Origin: Polyangia bacterium
Lineage (GTDB): Bacteria; Myxococcota_A; Polyangia; Fen-1088
NCBI GenBank assembly: GCA_036268875.1
Contig: DATATI010000001.1
Span: forward strand, 124,001-188,000
Reading direction: 5' to 3'
DNA: 64,000 nt
Program-made: the position numbers and the translations under genes
Notes under the pieces: generated by a model
Seen by the model: the letters and a program-made list of their open reading frames with translations, nothing else
What the model was told of the DNA's origin: nothing
Databases searched by the model: none
Shown: positions 37,091 through 44,434 of the stretch, piece after piece
Layout: each line of letters opens with the position of its first letter
Position numbering within the stretch: the first letter of the stretch is position 1

Positions 37091-37861
37091 TCAGCCGCGC
37101 GCGATCGTGGCGGACCCGCCGCCGCGGATGAACCGTTTGAGCGCGCGCAAGACGGGAAGCGGGATCTCGTGGCCACCGTCGAACGGCAGGAACGTGTGGT
37201 CGGCGCCGGCCGCCGCCAACTGCGTCGCCAGCGATTGCGCGGCCGCGAAGGACAGTTCGCGATCGGCGCGCCCGTGACTTTGAAACATCCGCAGGCCGCG
37301 AACGTTTTCCATTAATGAAGCCCACACGGCCGCCGTCACCCGCCCGCTGGACAGCAAGATCAATCCGGCCAGCGACGGGCGACTCTGCAGCACCAGGTCC
37401 AACGAAAGAATCGCCCCTTGCGAGAAACCGCCCAGAAACAGCGGCCGCCCCGGCCAGCGGGCCCGCACTTCGCCGACCAGCGCCGCCAGCGCGCGCCGGG
37501 CGGCGGGCAGACCGGGCGGATCTTCGTCGCCAAGGTCGCGGTCAACGCCGCCGGCGACGGCGGCATCGCGACGGGCCACATCGATCATCCACCAGGCTCG
37601 CCCGCGCAGACCGCGCGGTCGCAGATCGACCGGGCCCTCGGCGAACAGATACAGCGCTGGAACGCCCAGCGACGCGCCGAACGGCGACAGATCGTCGGCG
37701 ACCATCGAGAACCCGTGCAGCAAGACCACCACCGGCGCGGCGGCCGACCACGGCCCCCGCGGATCGCCGCCGGCGTCGACCATGCGAACGTCCAGGCCGC
37801 CGAGGGTGGTGGTGGTGACGGGCACCCACCCAGTGTCGACCGAATCGGATTTAGCGTCCAA
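37091..37861 (-). CDS. carboxylesterase/phospholipase-type alpha/beta hydrolase
   Basis: A 256-residue serine hydrolase: oxyanion region LLHGFSMVADD, nucleophile GFSQGA, Asp in SHGRADRELSF and His in DGGHEIP, all in the carboxylesterase/phospholipase order. No signal peptide. It starts with TTG at 37861, only 38 bp from the divergent acyltransferase gene, so the true start may be somewhat further inside. It lies 58 bp upstream of the dehydrogenase gene and may be the first gene of the carrier-protein operon, perhaps releasing or hydrolysing a product. Confidence 0.83.
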   Translation of the reverse strand: MDAKSDSVDTGWVPVTTTTLGGLDVRMVDAGGDPRGPWSAAAPVVVLLHGFSMVADDLSPFGASLGVPALYLFAEGPVDLRPRGLRGRAWWMIDVARRDAAVAGGVDRDLGDEDPPGLPAARRALAALVGEVRARWPGRPLFLGGFSQGAILSLDLVLQSRPSLAGLILLSSGRVTAAVWASLMENVRGLRMFQSHGRADRELSFAAAQSLATQLAAAGADHTFLPFDGGHEIPLPVLRALKRFIRGGGSATIARG

Positions 37862-37899
37862 ACTGAAATCGCCGAAGCCCCCATGACGAACGTCGGCCC

Positions 37900-39141
37900 A
37901 TGAACAACGCTCCTGGCAACAGTGACACCGGCGCCGGCCCAGGCGAGCCAGCCGGGCTTGCCGACCACGCTCGGCCGACCACGCTTTTGCCCGGGCGCAT
38001 TCCCGCGCTGGACGGCTTGCGCGGCGTGGCCATCCTTCTGGTCCTGTTGCACCAGTTCAACGTCCTTGATCCGCACGCCGGACTGACGGCACGCCTTCAG
38101 ACGGCGATGGTCGAACCGGGCTGGATCGGCGTTCAACTTTTCTTCGTGCTGTCCGGCTTCCTGATCACCGGCATCTTGCTGGACGCCAAGGGCGCGCCGA
38201 ATTTCTTTCGGAGGTTCTACCGGCGGCGCGTGCAGCGGATCTTTCCGCTTTATTACCTGGTGCTGGCGGCGACGTTCTTCCTGCTGCCGTGGGCGGCGCC
38301 GGCCATCGCCGCGCGCACCGGCGTCGGCCATCACCACCTCTGGTACTGGTTCTACCTGCAGAACTGGCCCGGGCTGGGCGGCGACGCCGATCTGCTGGGC
38401 CACACCTGGTCGCTGGCCGTCGAGGAGCAGTACTACCTGGTCTGGCCGTTGGCCGTCTGGGCGCTGAGCGAACGGCGCCTCGGCCGGCTGTGCTGGGGCG
38501 TGGCGGCGGGCGCGTTCCTGTTGCGGGTAGCGATGCGCGCGGCGAGCGTGGCGCCCGAGGTGGTGTATTCATTCACGCTGGCGCGCGCCGATGCGCTGGC
38601 CATGGGCGGGTTGGTGGCGCTGGCGTTGCGGCGGGCCGAGTGGCGCGCGGCCATCGAGCGGCGGCTGCCACGCGCCACCGCCTGGACGCTGGCCGCGCTG
38701 GCGCTGGCCAGCCGAATCTTCGCCCGCAAGCAACTGGTCACGCAGACCATCGGCTACTCCGTGCTGGCCTGGGCCGGCGCGCTGCTGATCGCCTGGGTGG
38801 TGCTGAATTCGTCGAGAAGCGCCGGCGGCCCGGCGACCGCCGTCGGACGGCGGCTGCGGCGCATGTTGGACTTCCCTGCGCTGCGCGCGATCGGGCGGGT
38901 CAGCTATGGCATGTACCTGTTTCACCAGCCGCTGCACCTTTTCGCCACCCGCGTCCTGCTGGCCGGACGCCTGAACGCTGATGGCACCACGCCTCGTCCG
39001 CTGGTCGCGGCGGCGTATCTGGTCACCGCCACTGCCGTGCTGTTCGCCCTGGCGCGGCTGTCGTGGATTTTTTTTGAAGGGCGATTCCTGGGGCCGTCGC
39101 CGCGGGAGGAGAATTGGAAGCGGCGCTTGGCGAAGGTTTAA
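37900..39141 (+). CDS. acyltransferase-3 family (OafA-like) membrane protein
   Basis: Multi-spanning membrane acyltransferase (413 residues, about ten hydrophobic segments) that usually O-acetylates cell-surface sugars. Family motifs: IPALDGLRGVAILLVLLHQF at the N-terminus with a conserved His, FFVLSGFLITG, RRRVQRIFPLYY and TWSLAVEEQYYLVWP. Divergent from the carrier-protein operon; a link to polysaccharide modification by that operon is possible but not shown. Confidence 0.92.
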   Translation: MNNAPGNSDTGAGPGEPAGLADHARPTTLLPGRIPALDGLRGVAILLVLLHQFNVLDPHAGLTARLQTAMVEPGWIGVQLFFVLSGFLITGILLDAKGAPNFFRRFYRRRVQRIFPLYYLVLAATFFLLPWAAPAIAARTGVGHHHLWYWFYLQNWPGLGGDADLLGHTWSLAVEEQYYLVWPLAVWALSERRLGRLCWGVAAGAFLLRVAMRAASVAPEVVYSFTLARADALAMGGLVALALRRAEWRAAIERRLPRATAWTLAALALASRIFARKQLVTQTIGYSVLAWAGALLIAWVVLNSSRSAGGPATAVGRRLRRMLDFPALRAIGRVSYGMYLFHQPLHLFATRVLLAGRLNADGTTPRPLVAAAYLVTATAVLFALARLSWIFFEGRFLGPSPREENWKRRLAKV

Positions 39142-39144
39142 GAT
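39139..39144 (+). promoter_or_regulatory. putative -10 box TAAGAT
   Basis: TAAGAT overlaps the stop codon of the acyltransferase gene and ends 6 nt before the GTG at 39151; no ribosome-binding site. Confidence 0.4.
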
Positions 39145-39150
39145 GCGGCG

Positions 39151-40323
39151 GTGCCCCTCTCGCCGCTGCTTGCTTCGCTGCCCTTCACCCTCCTTGCGGC
39201 GCTGAGTGACGGCGCCGTCGCGCCAGCCGACATCGCCCAGGCCGAGGCCGGGGATGACTTCATCGCCGACGCGCGCCTGCTTTACCAGGTGGTGGCCTGC
39301 GCACCGCCGCCAGGCGCGCCGGCCCCGCCCGCGCCGTTGCCGGGCGCGCTGCCCGCCGCCGTCGCCGATCAACATTGCCGCCAGATGCGGCTTCTGGTCC
39401 AGCGCTGGCGCCACCGCTGGGTGGACAAAGCGGTGCCATTCCTGGCCGAGATCGTCCCGGCCGATTTGCCGACCGAGGTGGTGTATCCGTTCGGCGGCGG
39501 CGATCTGTTCACCGCGCTGGCCACCTTCCCGCGCGCCACCACCATCACCACGCTGTCACTGGAACCATCGGGCAACCCGCAGACCTTCGCTGGTGCCACA
39601 CCCGAAGCGCAAGAACACGCCCTGGCCGTGTTCCGCGATCACGTCCGCCGCCTGTCCTTCGCCACCCACAGCAAGACCACCAACCTGCTGGAGTTCCGCC
39701 ACGAGGTCCTGCCTGACCAACTGGCGTTCGCCCTGCTGGCGCTGGTGGCGTTCGATCTCGAACCCGTGCGCCTGCGTTTCTTCGACGTCGACGCCGACGG
39801 AACCTTGCACTACTTGACCCGCGAAGCGATCGCCGCCCGCAAGACGCGGCAGTTCGCCAACATGGAGCTTGGCTTTCGCCGCCGCGGCGACGCCGGCGCG
39901 CCGGTGCGCCTGCACCGACACCTGCAAGCCAACCTGGCCGATCAACCGCTTTCCCGCACGCCCGGGGTGATCGCGCATCTGGCCGCCAAAGGCCACGTCG
40001 CGGCGATGACCAAGGCGGCCAGTTATCTGCTGTGGTCGCCGTCCTTCACGCGCATCCGCAATTACCTGCTGGAACACGCCGACTGGATGATCAGCGATTC
40101 AACCGGCATCCCACCGCGTTTCGCCGCCGGCGCCGGCTTCGAGCAGCAGACCTTCGGACAGTTCACGGGCGCGTTCCTCAAGGCGGCGCCCGATCACGAG
40201 CAAGCGTTCGTTGACCTGTGGGCGGCCGAGCCGGCGCGCCCGCTTGGTTTTGGCTTCGGCTATCCCGACAAGGACGGCCACGATCATCTGCTGATCACCC
40301 GCCGCCAGGCCGCCCCTCCTTGA
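39151..40323 (+). CDS. hypothetical protein, possibly exported
   Basis: A 390-residue protein of unknown family. The N-terminus is moderately hydrophobic (PLSPLLASLPFTLLAALS) and could be a signal sequence. A Tyr-rich middle with VYPFGGGDLFTALATFPRATT and TITTLSLEPSG, and a later part with HLAAKGHVAAMTKAASYLLW and YPDKDGHDHLLITRR. No catalytic motif identified. Its stop shares bases with the TTG start of the next gene, so the two are coupled. Confidence 0.7.
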   Translation: MPLSPLLASLPFTLLAALSDGAVAPADIAQAEAGDDFIADARLLYQVVACAPPPGAPAPPAPLPGALPAAVADQHCRQMRLLVQRWRHRWVDKAVPFLAEIVPADLPTEVVYPFGGGDLFTALATFPRATTITTLSLEPSGNPQTFAGATPEAQEHALAVFRDHVRRLSFATHSKTTNLLEFRHEVLPDQLAFALLALVAFDLEPVRLRFFDVDADGTLHYLTREAIAARKTRQFANMELGFRRRGDAGAPVRLHRHLQANLADQPLSRTPGVIAHLAAKGHVAAMTKAASYLLWSPSFTRIRNYLLEHADWMISDSTGIPPRFAAGAGFEQQTFGQFTGAFLKAAPDHEQAFVDLWAAEPARPLGFGFGYPDKDGHDHLLITRRQAAPP

Positions 40324-41075
40324 CCAGGCGGCTGTCGCGCCGACAAGCCTTGCTGGCGCCGCTGGCTCTGACCTGGCGATCGCCGTCGACGGCGCACGCG
40401 GCCGGCGCTCGCGCGCAACGGCTGGTCGCGCCGGAAGGCGTGGTGCGGGTGTGGAAGCCATCACGCTATGACCCGGCGACGGCCGGCCTGCTCATCTATG
40501 TGCACGGTCTTTACACCGACGTCGATCGCGCGTGGAGCGAACACGATCTGCCGGCCCAGTTCGCCCGCAGCGGGCGCAACGCCCTGTTCATTGTCCCCGC
40601 CGCCCGTTCGGAAGCCACCGCGCCGACACCCTGGGGGCCGCTGCAGACGCTGATCGATCGGGTGGCGCGCGACGTCCCCGATGTGCCGACCGCCGGTCCG
40701 CTGGTGGTGGCCGGCCACAGCGGCGCGTACAAGCAGATCATTCTTTGGCTGGATCACCCGCGCTTGCACACGTTGTTGCTGCTGGACGCGCTTTACGGCG
40801 GCCAACCCGAGCTGCGCGCCTGGCTGGACGCCGCCCCCGAAAATCGCATCAGCCTGATCAGCCACGACACCATCCCCGCCGCCCGCGACTTCATCGCCGA
40901 GCTGCCGGCCGCCGTCTACCGCCGCCGCTGCCCCGATCATTTCCCTTCCCTCACCGAAGCCGAGCGCGCCGCCAAGGTGCTGTCGATGGACACCCGCACC
41001 GACCACTTCGGGATCATCACCGAAGGTCACATGCTGCCGCTGCTGTTGCGCTGGTCGTCGCTGCCGGCGCGGTAG
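40320..41075 (+). CDS. exported alpha/beta-hydrolase-like protein with Tat-type signal
   Basis: A 251-residue protein. The TTG start at 40320 overlaps the previous stop (TTGA); the following LTRRLSRRQALLAPLAL resembles a twin-arginine signal (SRRQALL). The mature part shows an alpha/beta-hydrolase pattern: LIYVHGLYTDVD oxyanion region, VVAGHSGAYKQI nucleophile elbow (GHSGA) and LLLDALYGG. Catalytic Asp and His are less clear (Asp in LDALYG, His near DHFGI or EGHMLP). A peptidase or esterase role outside the membrane is likely. Coupled to the upstream unknown gene, suggesting joint function. Confidence 0.72.
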   Translation: MTRRLSRRQALLAPLALTWRSPSTAHAAGARAQRLVAPEGVVRVWKPSRYDPATAGLLIYVHGLYTDVDRAWSEHDLPAQFARSGRNALFIVPAARSEATAPTPWGPLQTLIDRVARDVPDVPTAGPLVVAGHSGAYKQIILWLDHPRLHTLLLLDALYGGQPELRAWLDAAPENRISLISHDTIPAARDFIAELPAAVYRRRCPDHFPSLTEAERAAKVLSMDTRTDHFGIITEGHMLPLLLRWSSLPAR

Positions 41076-41078
41076 ACT
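41073..41078 (+). promoter_or_regulatory. putative -10 box TAGACT
   Basis: TAGACT overlaps the stop codon of the preceding gene and ends 6 nt before the ATG at 41085. Same hexamer and flanking GC as before the gene at 27576. Confidence 0.45.
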
Positions 41079-41084
41079 GCGGCG

Positions 41085-41684
41085 ATGATCACTGCCGCCG
41101 TTGACCAGGACCGGACGACGAAAACAAAATTACCTGCCCTGAGCGAGGTGACGGTCAGCATCCGCTCGGAGACGCGCCTCATCGCCACCGTGCGCCGGAC
41201 GGCAGGCGGCGTCAGCGTGTCGGGCGACGGCGGCCCGTCGCTGACCTGCGCGAAGATGACCGGCGGCGCCGCCACCTGTCGCACCGGCGACGGCGCCGTG
41301 GTCGCCGAGATGAAGGTTGACGATCCGAGCGCAAGCGATCGCGTGCTGCGGTTGCTGGCGGCGGGCGGCGCCCTGCGCTGGAAGATTCACGTCCAGCCCG
41401 ACAAGCTCGTTCTCAGCGACAAAGAGGACGGCGGCGATGCCTGGACCATCACCCGCAAGCCAGCCTCGCGCGCGCGGGTGATCGACGCCAAAGGGAAATC
41501 CGTCGGTGGGTTAAAGCCCGGCCCCAGCCGCTCGACGGTCACCGTCGAGACGGTCGACAACCACAAATACTTCACGGTCGAGGGCGCGCCGGGATCGATC
41601 ATCGGGGCGCTGCTGCTGATCCCGCCGCTGGCGCAGGCCGATCGGCTGTTGTTGATGGCAGCGCTTTTCGCGCACGGGATTTAG
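41085..41684 (+). CDS. hypothetical cytosolic protein
   Basis: A 199-residue protein of unknown family. It is predicted beta-rich in residues 20-150 (TVSIRSETRLIATVRR, KIHVQPDKLVLSDKEDGG) with a hydrophobic C-terminus (SIIGALLLIPPLAQADRLLL) that could insert in or sit on a membrane. The fold resembles small scramblase- or phospholipid-sensing-like beta barrels only superficially; no function is proposed. A TAGACT box 6 nt upstream suggests its own leaderless promoter. Confidence 0.6.
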   Translation: MITAAVDQDRTTKTKLPALSEVTVSIRSETRLIATVRRTAGGVSVSGDGGPSLTCAKMTGGAATCRTGDGAVVAEMKVDDPSASDRVLRLLAAGGALRWKIHVQPDKLVLSDKEDGGDAWTITRKPASRARVIDAKGKSVGGLKPGPSRSTVTVETVDNHKYFTVEGAPGSIIGALLLIPPLAQADRLLLMAALFAHGI

Positions 41685-41706
41685 TCCCGTTACGCGCGGT
41701 GCGAAG
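41672..41706. repeat. hairpin at gene end plus copy of an mre-repeat arm
   Basis: The stop codon region forms a hairpin (CGGGA paired with TCCCG around TTTAG, flanked by imperfect GCGC pairing). Positions 41686-41706 match the outer arm of the inverted repeat at 5544-5720 (CCCGTTACGCGCGG then TGCGAAG, one mismatch in 21). It lies between two convergent genes and may serve as a bidirectional terminator or be a remnant of the repeat. Confidence 0.55.
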
Positions 41707-41711
41707 CCGCG

Positions 41712-42740
41712 CTAGTTTTCCTTGCGCGCTTTGCCCCGCGTCGCCACCGCCTGCCCGAAGACCGGCCGTTTGCGGGGAGCGCAGTCGGCAGCTTCGAAGT
41801 CGTCGGCGTCGAATTTTTGTTTCAGGCTGCCGCTGTCGCCGTCGGCCACCACTTCGACCTCCAGCGTGTGGCGGCCTTTTCGTTTCGGCGAGCAGTACGA
41901 CAGCACGTAGTGGCTGGCGCCGGCGGCGTCCAGCTTCTTGCTGATCTCTCCGAAGCCGCGCCCCAGCTCTTTGGTTTGCGTCGAGACGAAGGAACCGGCG
42001 GTGGCCAGCGTCCCCAGCTCTTCGGCGCGCACGCGCTCGCCGACGCCGATCAGGTAGACGTTGACGCCGGATTTTTCGATCGCCGCCTGCACCTCGTGCG
42101 CGGTCACTTTGTGGGCCATGTCGCCGCGGTCGGTGAAGACCACCAGGTTCCCGAACGCGTGCGGCACCGAGGCGTTCATGCGGCGGTGGCGCAGCAGCTT
42201 CAACCCTTCGACGATGGCGCCGTTCAGATTCGACGACCGCGAGCGCGGCCGCAACCCGCGCAGGGCCTCCAGCGCGCCGTGCACGTCATTGCTCTCGAAG
42301 GTCAGCACGGGCAGCAGATCGGCGCCGCCGTCGAACGCGCTGACCGCCACCTCCTGCAGACGCGAAACCCGATCGGTCAGCCGCGCCACCGCGGTCACCA
42401 GCGCCGGCATGTCCTCCGAATCGGCGACCGGGCCCGTCATGTCCACCAGCACCAGCGTTGACTGCGACATGGCCACGCGCGGGTCCAGCAAGGCGCGTTT
42501 GGCCTTCTTGTCGGGCAAAAGCTTGCCGTCTTCGTAGACGCGAAAACTGTTCGCGCCGAGATCGGGGACCGGCTGGCCGCTCTGGTTGTCGACGGTGAAA
42601 TAGACCGCCACGTTCCCCGACGGCTGCACCACGGCGTCCAATTTTTTCACCTGCAAGCTGCCGCCACAGCCGATCGCCGCCGCGCAGACAGCCAACAACA
42701 CTCCGGCAAGAAAGCCCCCCCCGGGGCCGGTGGTGTCCAT
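41712..42740 (-). CDS. VWFA-domain lipoprotein
   Basis: A 342-residue predicted lipoprotein with signal sequence and lipobox AIGC (Cys25), a short beta domain (VYFTVDNQSGQPVPDLGANSF) and a von Willebrand A domain. The metal-site motif DxSxS is degenerate (DMTGPVADS), although the later TDRGD motif is kept, so metal binding is uncertain. Such proteins often mediate surface adhesion or assemble protein complexes. It follows the GH57 branching enzyme gene on the same strand after a 113-bp gap. Confidence 0.8.
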   Translation of the reverse strand: MDTTGPGGGFLAGVLLAVCAAAIGCGGSLQVKKLDAVVQPSGNVAVYFTVDNQSGQPVPDLGANSFRVYEDGKLLPDKKAKRALLDPRVAMSQSTLVLVDMTGPVADSEDMPALVTAVARLTDRVSRLQEVAVSAFDGGADLLPVLTFESNDVHGALEALRGLRPRSRSSNLNGAIVEGLKLLRHRRMNASVPHAFGNLVVFTDRGDMAHKVTAHEVQAAIEKSGVNVYLIGVGERVRAEELGTLATAGSFVSTQTKELGRGFGEISKKLDAAGASHYVLSYCSPKRKGRHTLEVEVVADGDSGSLKQKFDADDFEAADCAPRKRPVFGQAVATRGKARKEN

Positions 42741-42853
42741 TCATGGCGGCGGATGCTATCGCAGACGAAAAGACGGTTGCCGGGAATACCTTTTCGGCGG
42801 CACCTTTTCTGACGCGCGTCGGCCCCCACATTGGGCTACCGCGGGCTGCCTGA

Positions 42854-44434
42854 TCACTGCCAGGCGCTGACGTCGAGGTCGGCGAAGATCGGCGTGTCGC
42901 GCTCGCGCGCGCTGACCTCGGGTTCGTGCAGGGTGTTCGCGATCAGCGCGGCGTGCAGGGCCTGGAAGTTTTCGAAGTGGCGTTTGAACCGGCGCACGGC
43001 GTACGGCGCGGTGGTGCCGGTGGTGACGATGAACGCCCAGTCGCTGCTCTGCATGAGCAAAAGCTCGCGCCCCGCCTGTTGCAACGCCCGCTGCTGCAGA
43101 CCGCCCGCCCGTGAGAACCGATGACAAAGAACCGTCATCTGGCGCTCGGCCCAGTGTTGATAGCGGTACATCCAGGCCACCTGACCGTTCAGCCAAACTT
43201 CGGCGGTGCCGTTCGCGCCCCAGGTCGAAGGGTTCGGACGCTGGCCCTGCAGGTGGCGGCCGTGGCGGGCCAGATATTCCGGTGGCGTGATCGCTTCCAG
43301 CTCCGGCTCGCGGGCCAGGCCCCGCAGCACCTCTTCGATAAAGAGCGGCCCTTCGTACCACCAGTGACCGAAAAGCTCGGCGTCGTACATCGCCACCACC
43401 AAAGGCGGGCGATCCATTTCCACCGCCAGATGGCGAAGCTGGTGCGTGCGGTTGAAGACAAAGTTGCGGGCGTGCTGGCGCGCGCGTTCCGCCGCCGCAT
43501 CGGGGTCGTACAGATCTTTTTCGTGCAGCGCCACTCGCCCGGTCACGCGGTGGTACTTCATACCGACGCCGCGCCTGACGCCGTCAGCGTGCAGGTACGG
43601 CCGGATGTATTCGTAGGCCGCGTCCCAGCCGAGGTCGCGATAGAACTCGCGGTACAGCGGATCGCCCGGGTAACCGCTGTCGGCGCTCCACACCTGGCGG
43701 CCGGTCTCGTGGTCGCGGGCGAACGCCGCCGGACCGGTCGGCGTGCGCACGGGGGCGTGGATGCCGTGGCGCGGAGGGGGGCGACCCATCTCGAGGCCGT
43801 GCGCGTCGACGAAGAAAAATTCGATCCCTTCGTCAGCCAAGATCCCGTCGACGCCGTGGTCGAACCCGCACTCGGCCAGCCAGATGCCGCGCGGGCGGCG
43901 GCCGAAGGTGCGGGCGTAAGCCGCGGCGCCGGCGCGCACCTGGGCCCGCCGCGCCGGCGGCCCGCTCATGAGCGGCAAGAACCCGTGTGTGGCATTGCAG
44001 GCCAGGATTTCCAGGCGGCCGTCGTTCTGTAGTTCGCGGAAGGCGCCCAGCAGATCGCCGCCCCACCCGTCGACGAAACGCTCGACGCTGCGAAAGCGAT
44101 CCTGATAGTGCTGCGCCAGCCGCCCGATGCGCGAATCCGGATGGTTGCCGCGCACCTCACTGTCAGCGAGATCGACGAGACGCGACAGGTGGCGCCGATA
44201 GCGGCCACGCAACAGCAAATCTTCCAGCATCGCCGCCAGCGGCGGCGTGATCGACATGGTGATGCTGAAGGGAACGCCTTCGTCACGCAGGCGAAAGAAA
44301 GCCTGCAACAGCGGGACGTAGGTTTCCGTGATCGCCTCGAACAACCAGTCTTCTTCCAGGAAATCGTCGTGCTCGGGGTGGCGCACGAACGGCAGGTGGG
44401 CGTGCAGGACCAGCGCGACGTACCCGCGGCTCAC
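42854..44434 (-). CDS. GH57 1,4-alpha-glucan branching enzyme
   Basis: Introduces alpha-1,6 branches in glycogen. A 526-residue GH57 enzyme with the N-terminal barrel and a C-terminal DUF1957 domain, as in the Thermus and Thermococcus branching enzymes. Nucleophile Glu188 in WLAECGF and acid/base Asp351 in MYDAELFGHWWYEGP are in the expected places. GTG start overlaps the glgA stop (GTGA). Third gene of a GH57-glgA-GH57 operon, so glycogen branching is a strong inference from both sequence and context. Confidence 0.92.
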   Translation of the reverse strand: MSRGYVALVLHAHLPFVRHPEHDDFLEEDWLFEAITETYVPLLQAFFRLRDEGVPFSITMSITPPLAAMLEDLLLRGRYRRHLSRLVDLADSEVRGNHPDSRIGRLAQHYQDRFRSVERFVDGWGGDLLGAFRELQNDGRLEILACNATHGFLPLMSGPPARRAQVRAGAAAYARTFGRRPRGIWLAECGFDHGVDGILADEGIEFFFVDAHGLEMGRPPPRHGIHAPVRTPTGPAAFARDHETGRQVWSADSGYPGDPLYREFYRDLGWDAAYEYIRPYLHADGVRRGVGMKYHRVTGRVALHEKDLYDPDAAAERARQHARNFVFNRTHQLRHLAVEMDRPPLVVAMYDAELFGHWWYEGPLFIEEVLRGLAREPELEAITPPEYLARHGRHLQGQRPNPSTWGANGTAEVWLNGQVAWMYRYQHWAERQMTVLCHRFSRAGGLQQRALQQAGRELLLMQSSDWAFIVTTGTTAPYAVRRFKRHFENFQALHAALIANTLHEPEVSARERDTPIFADLDVSAWQ

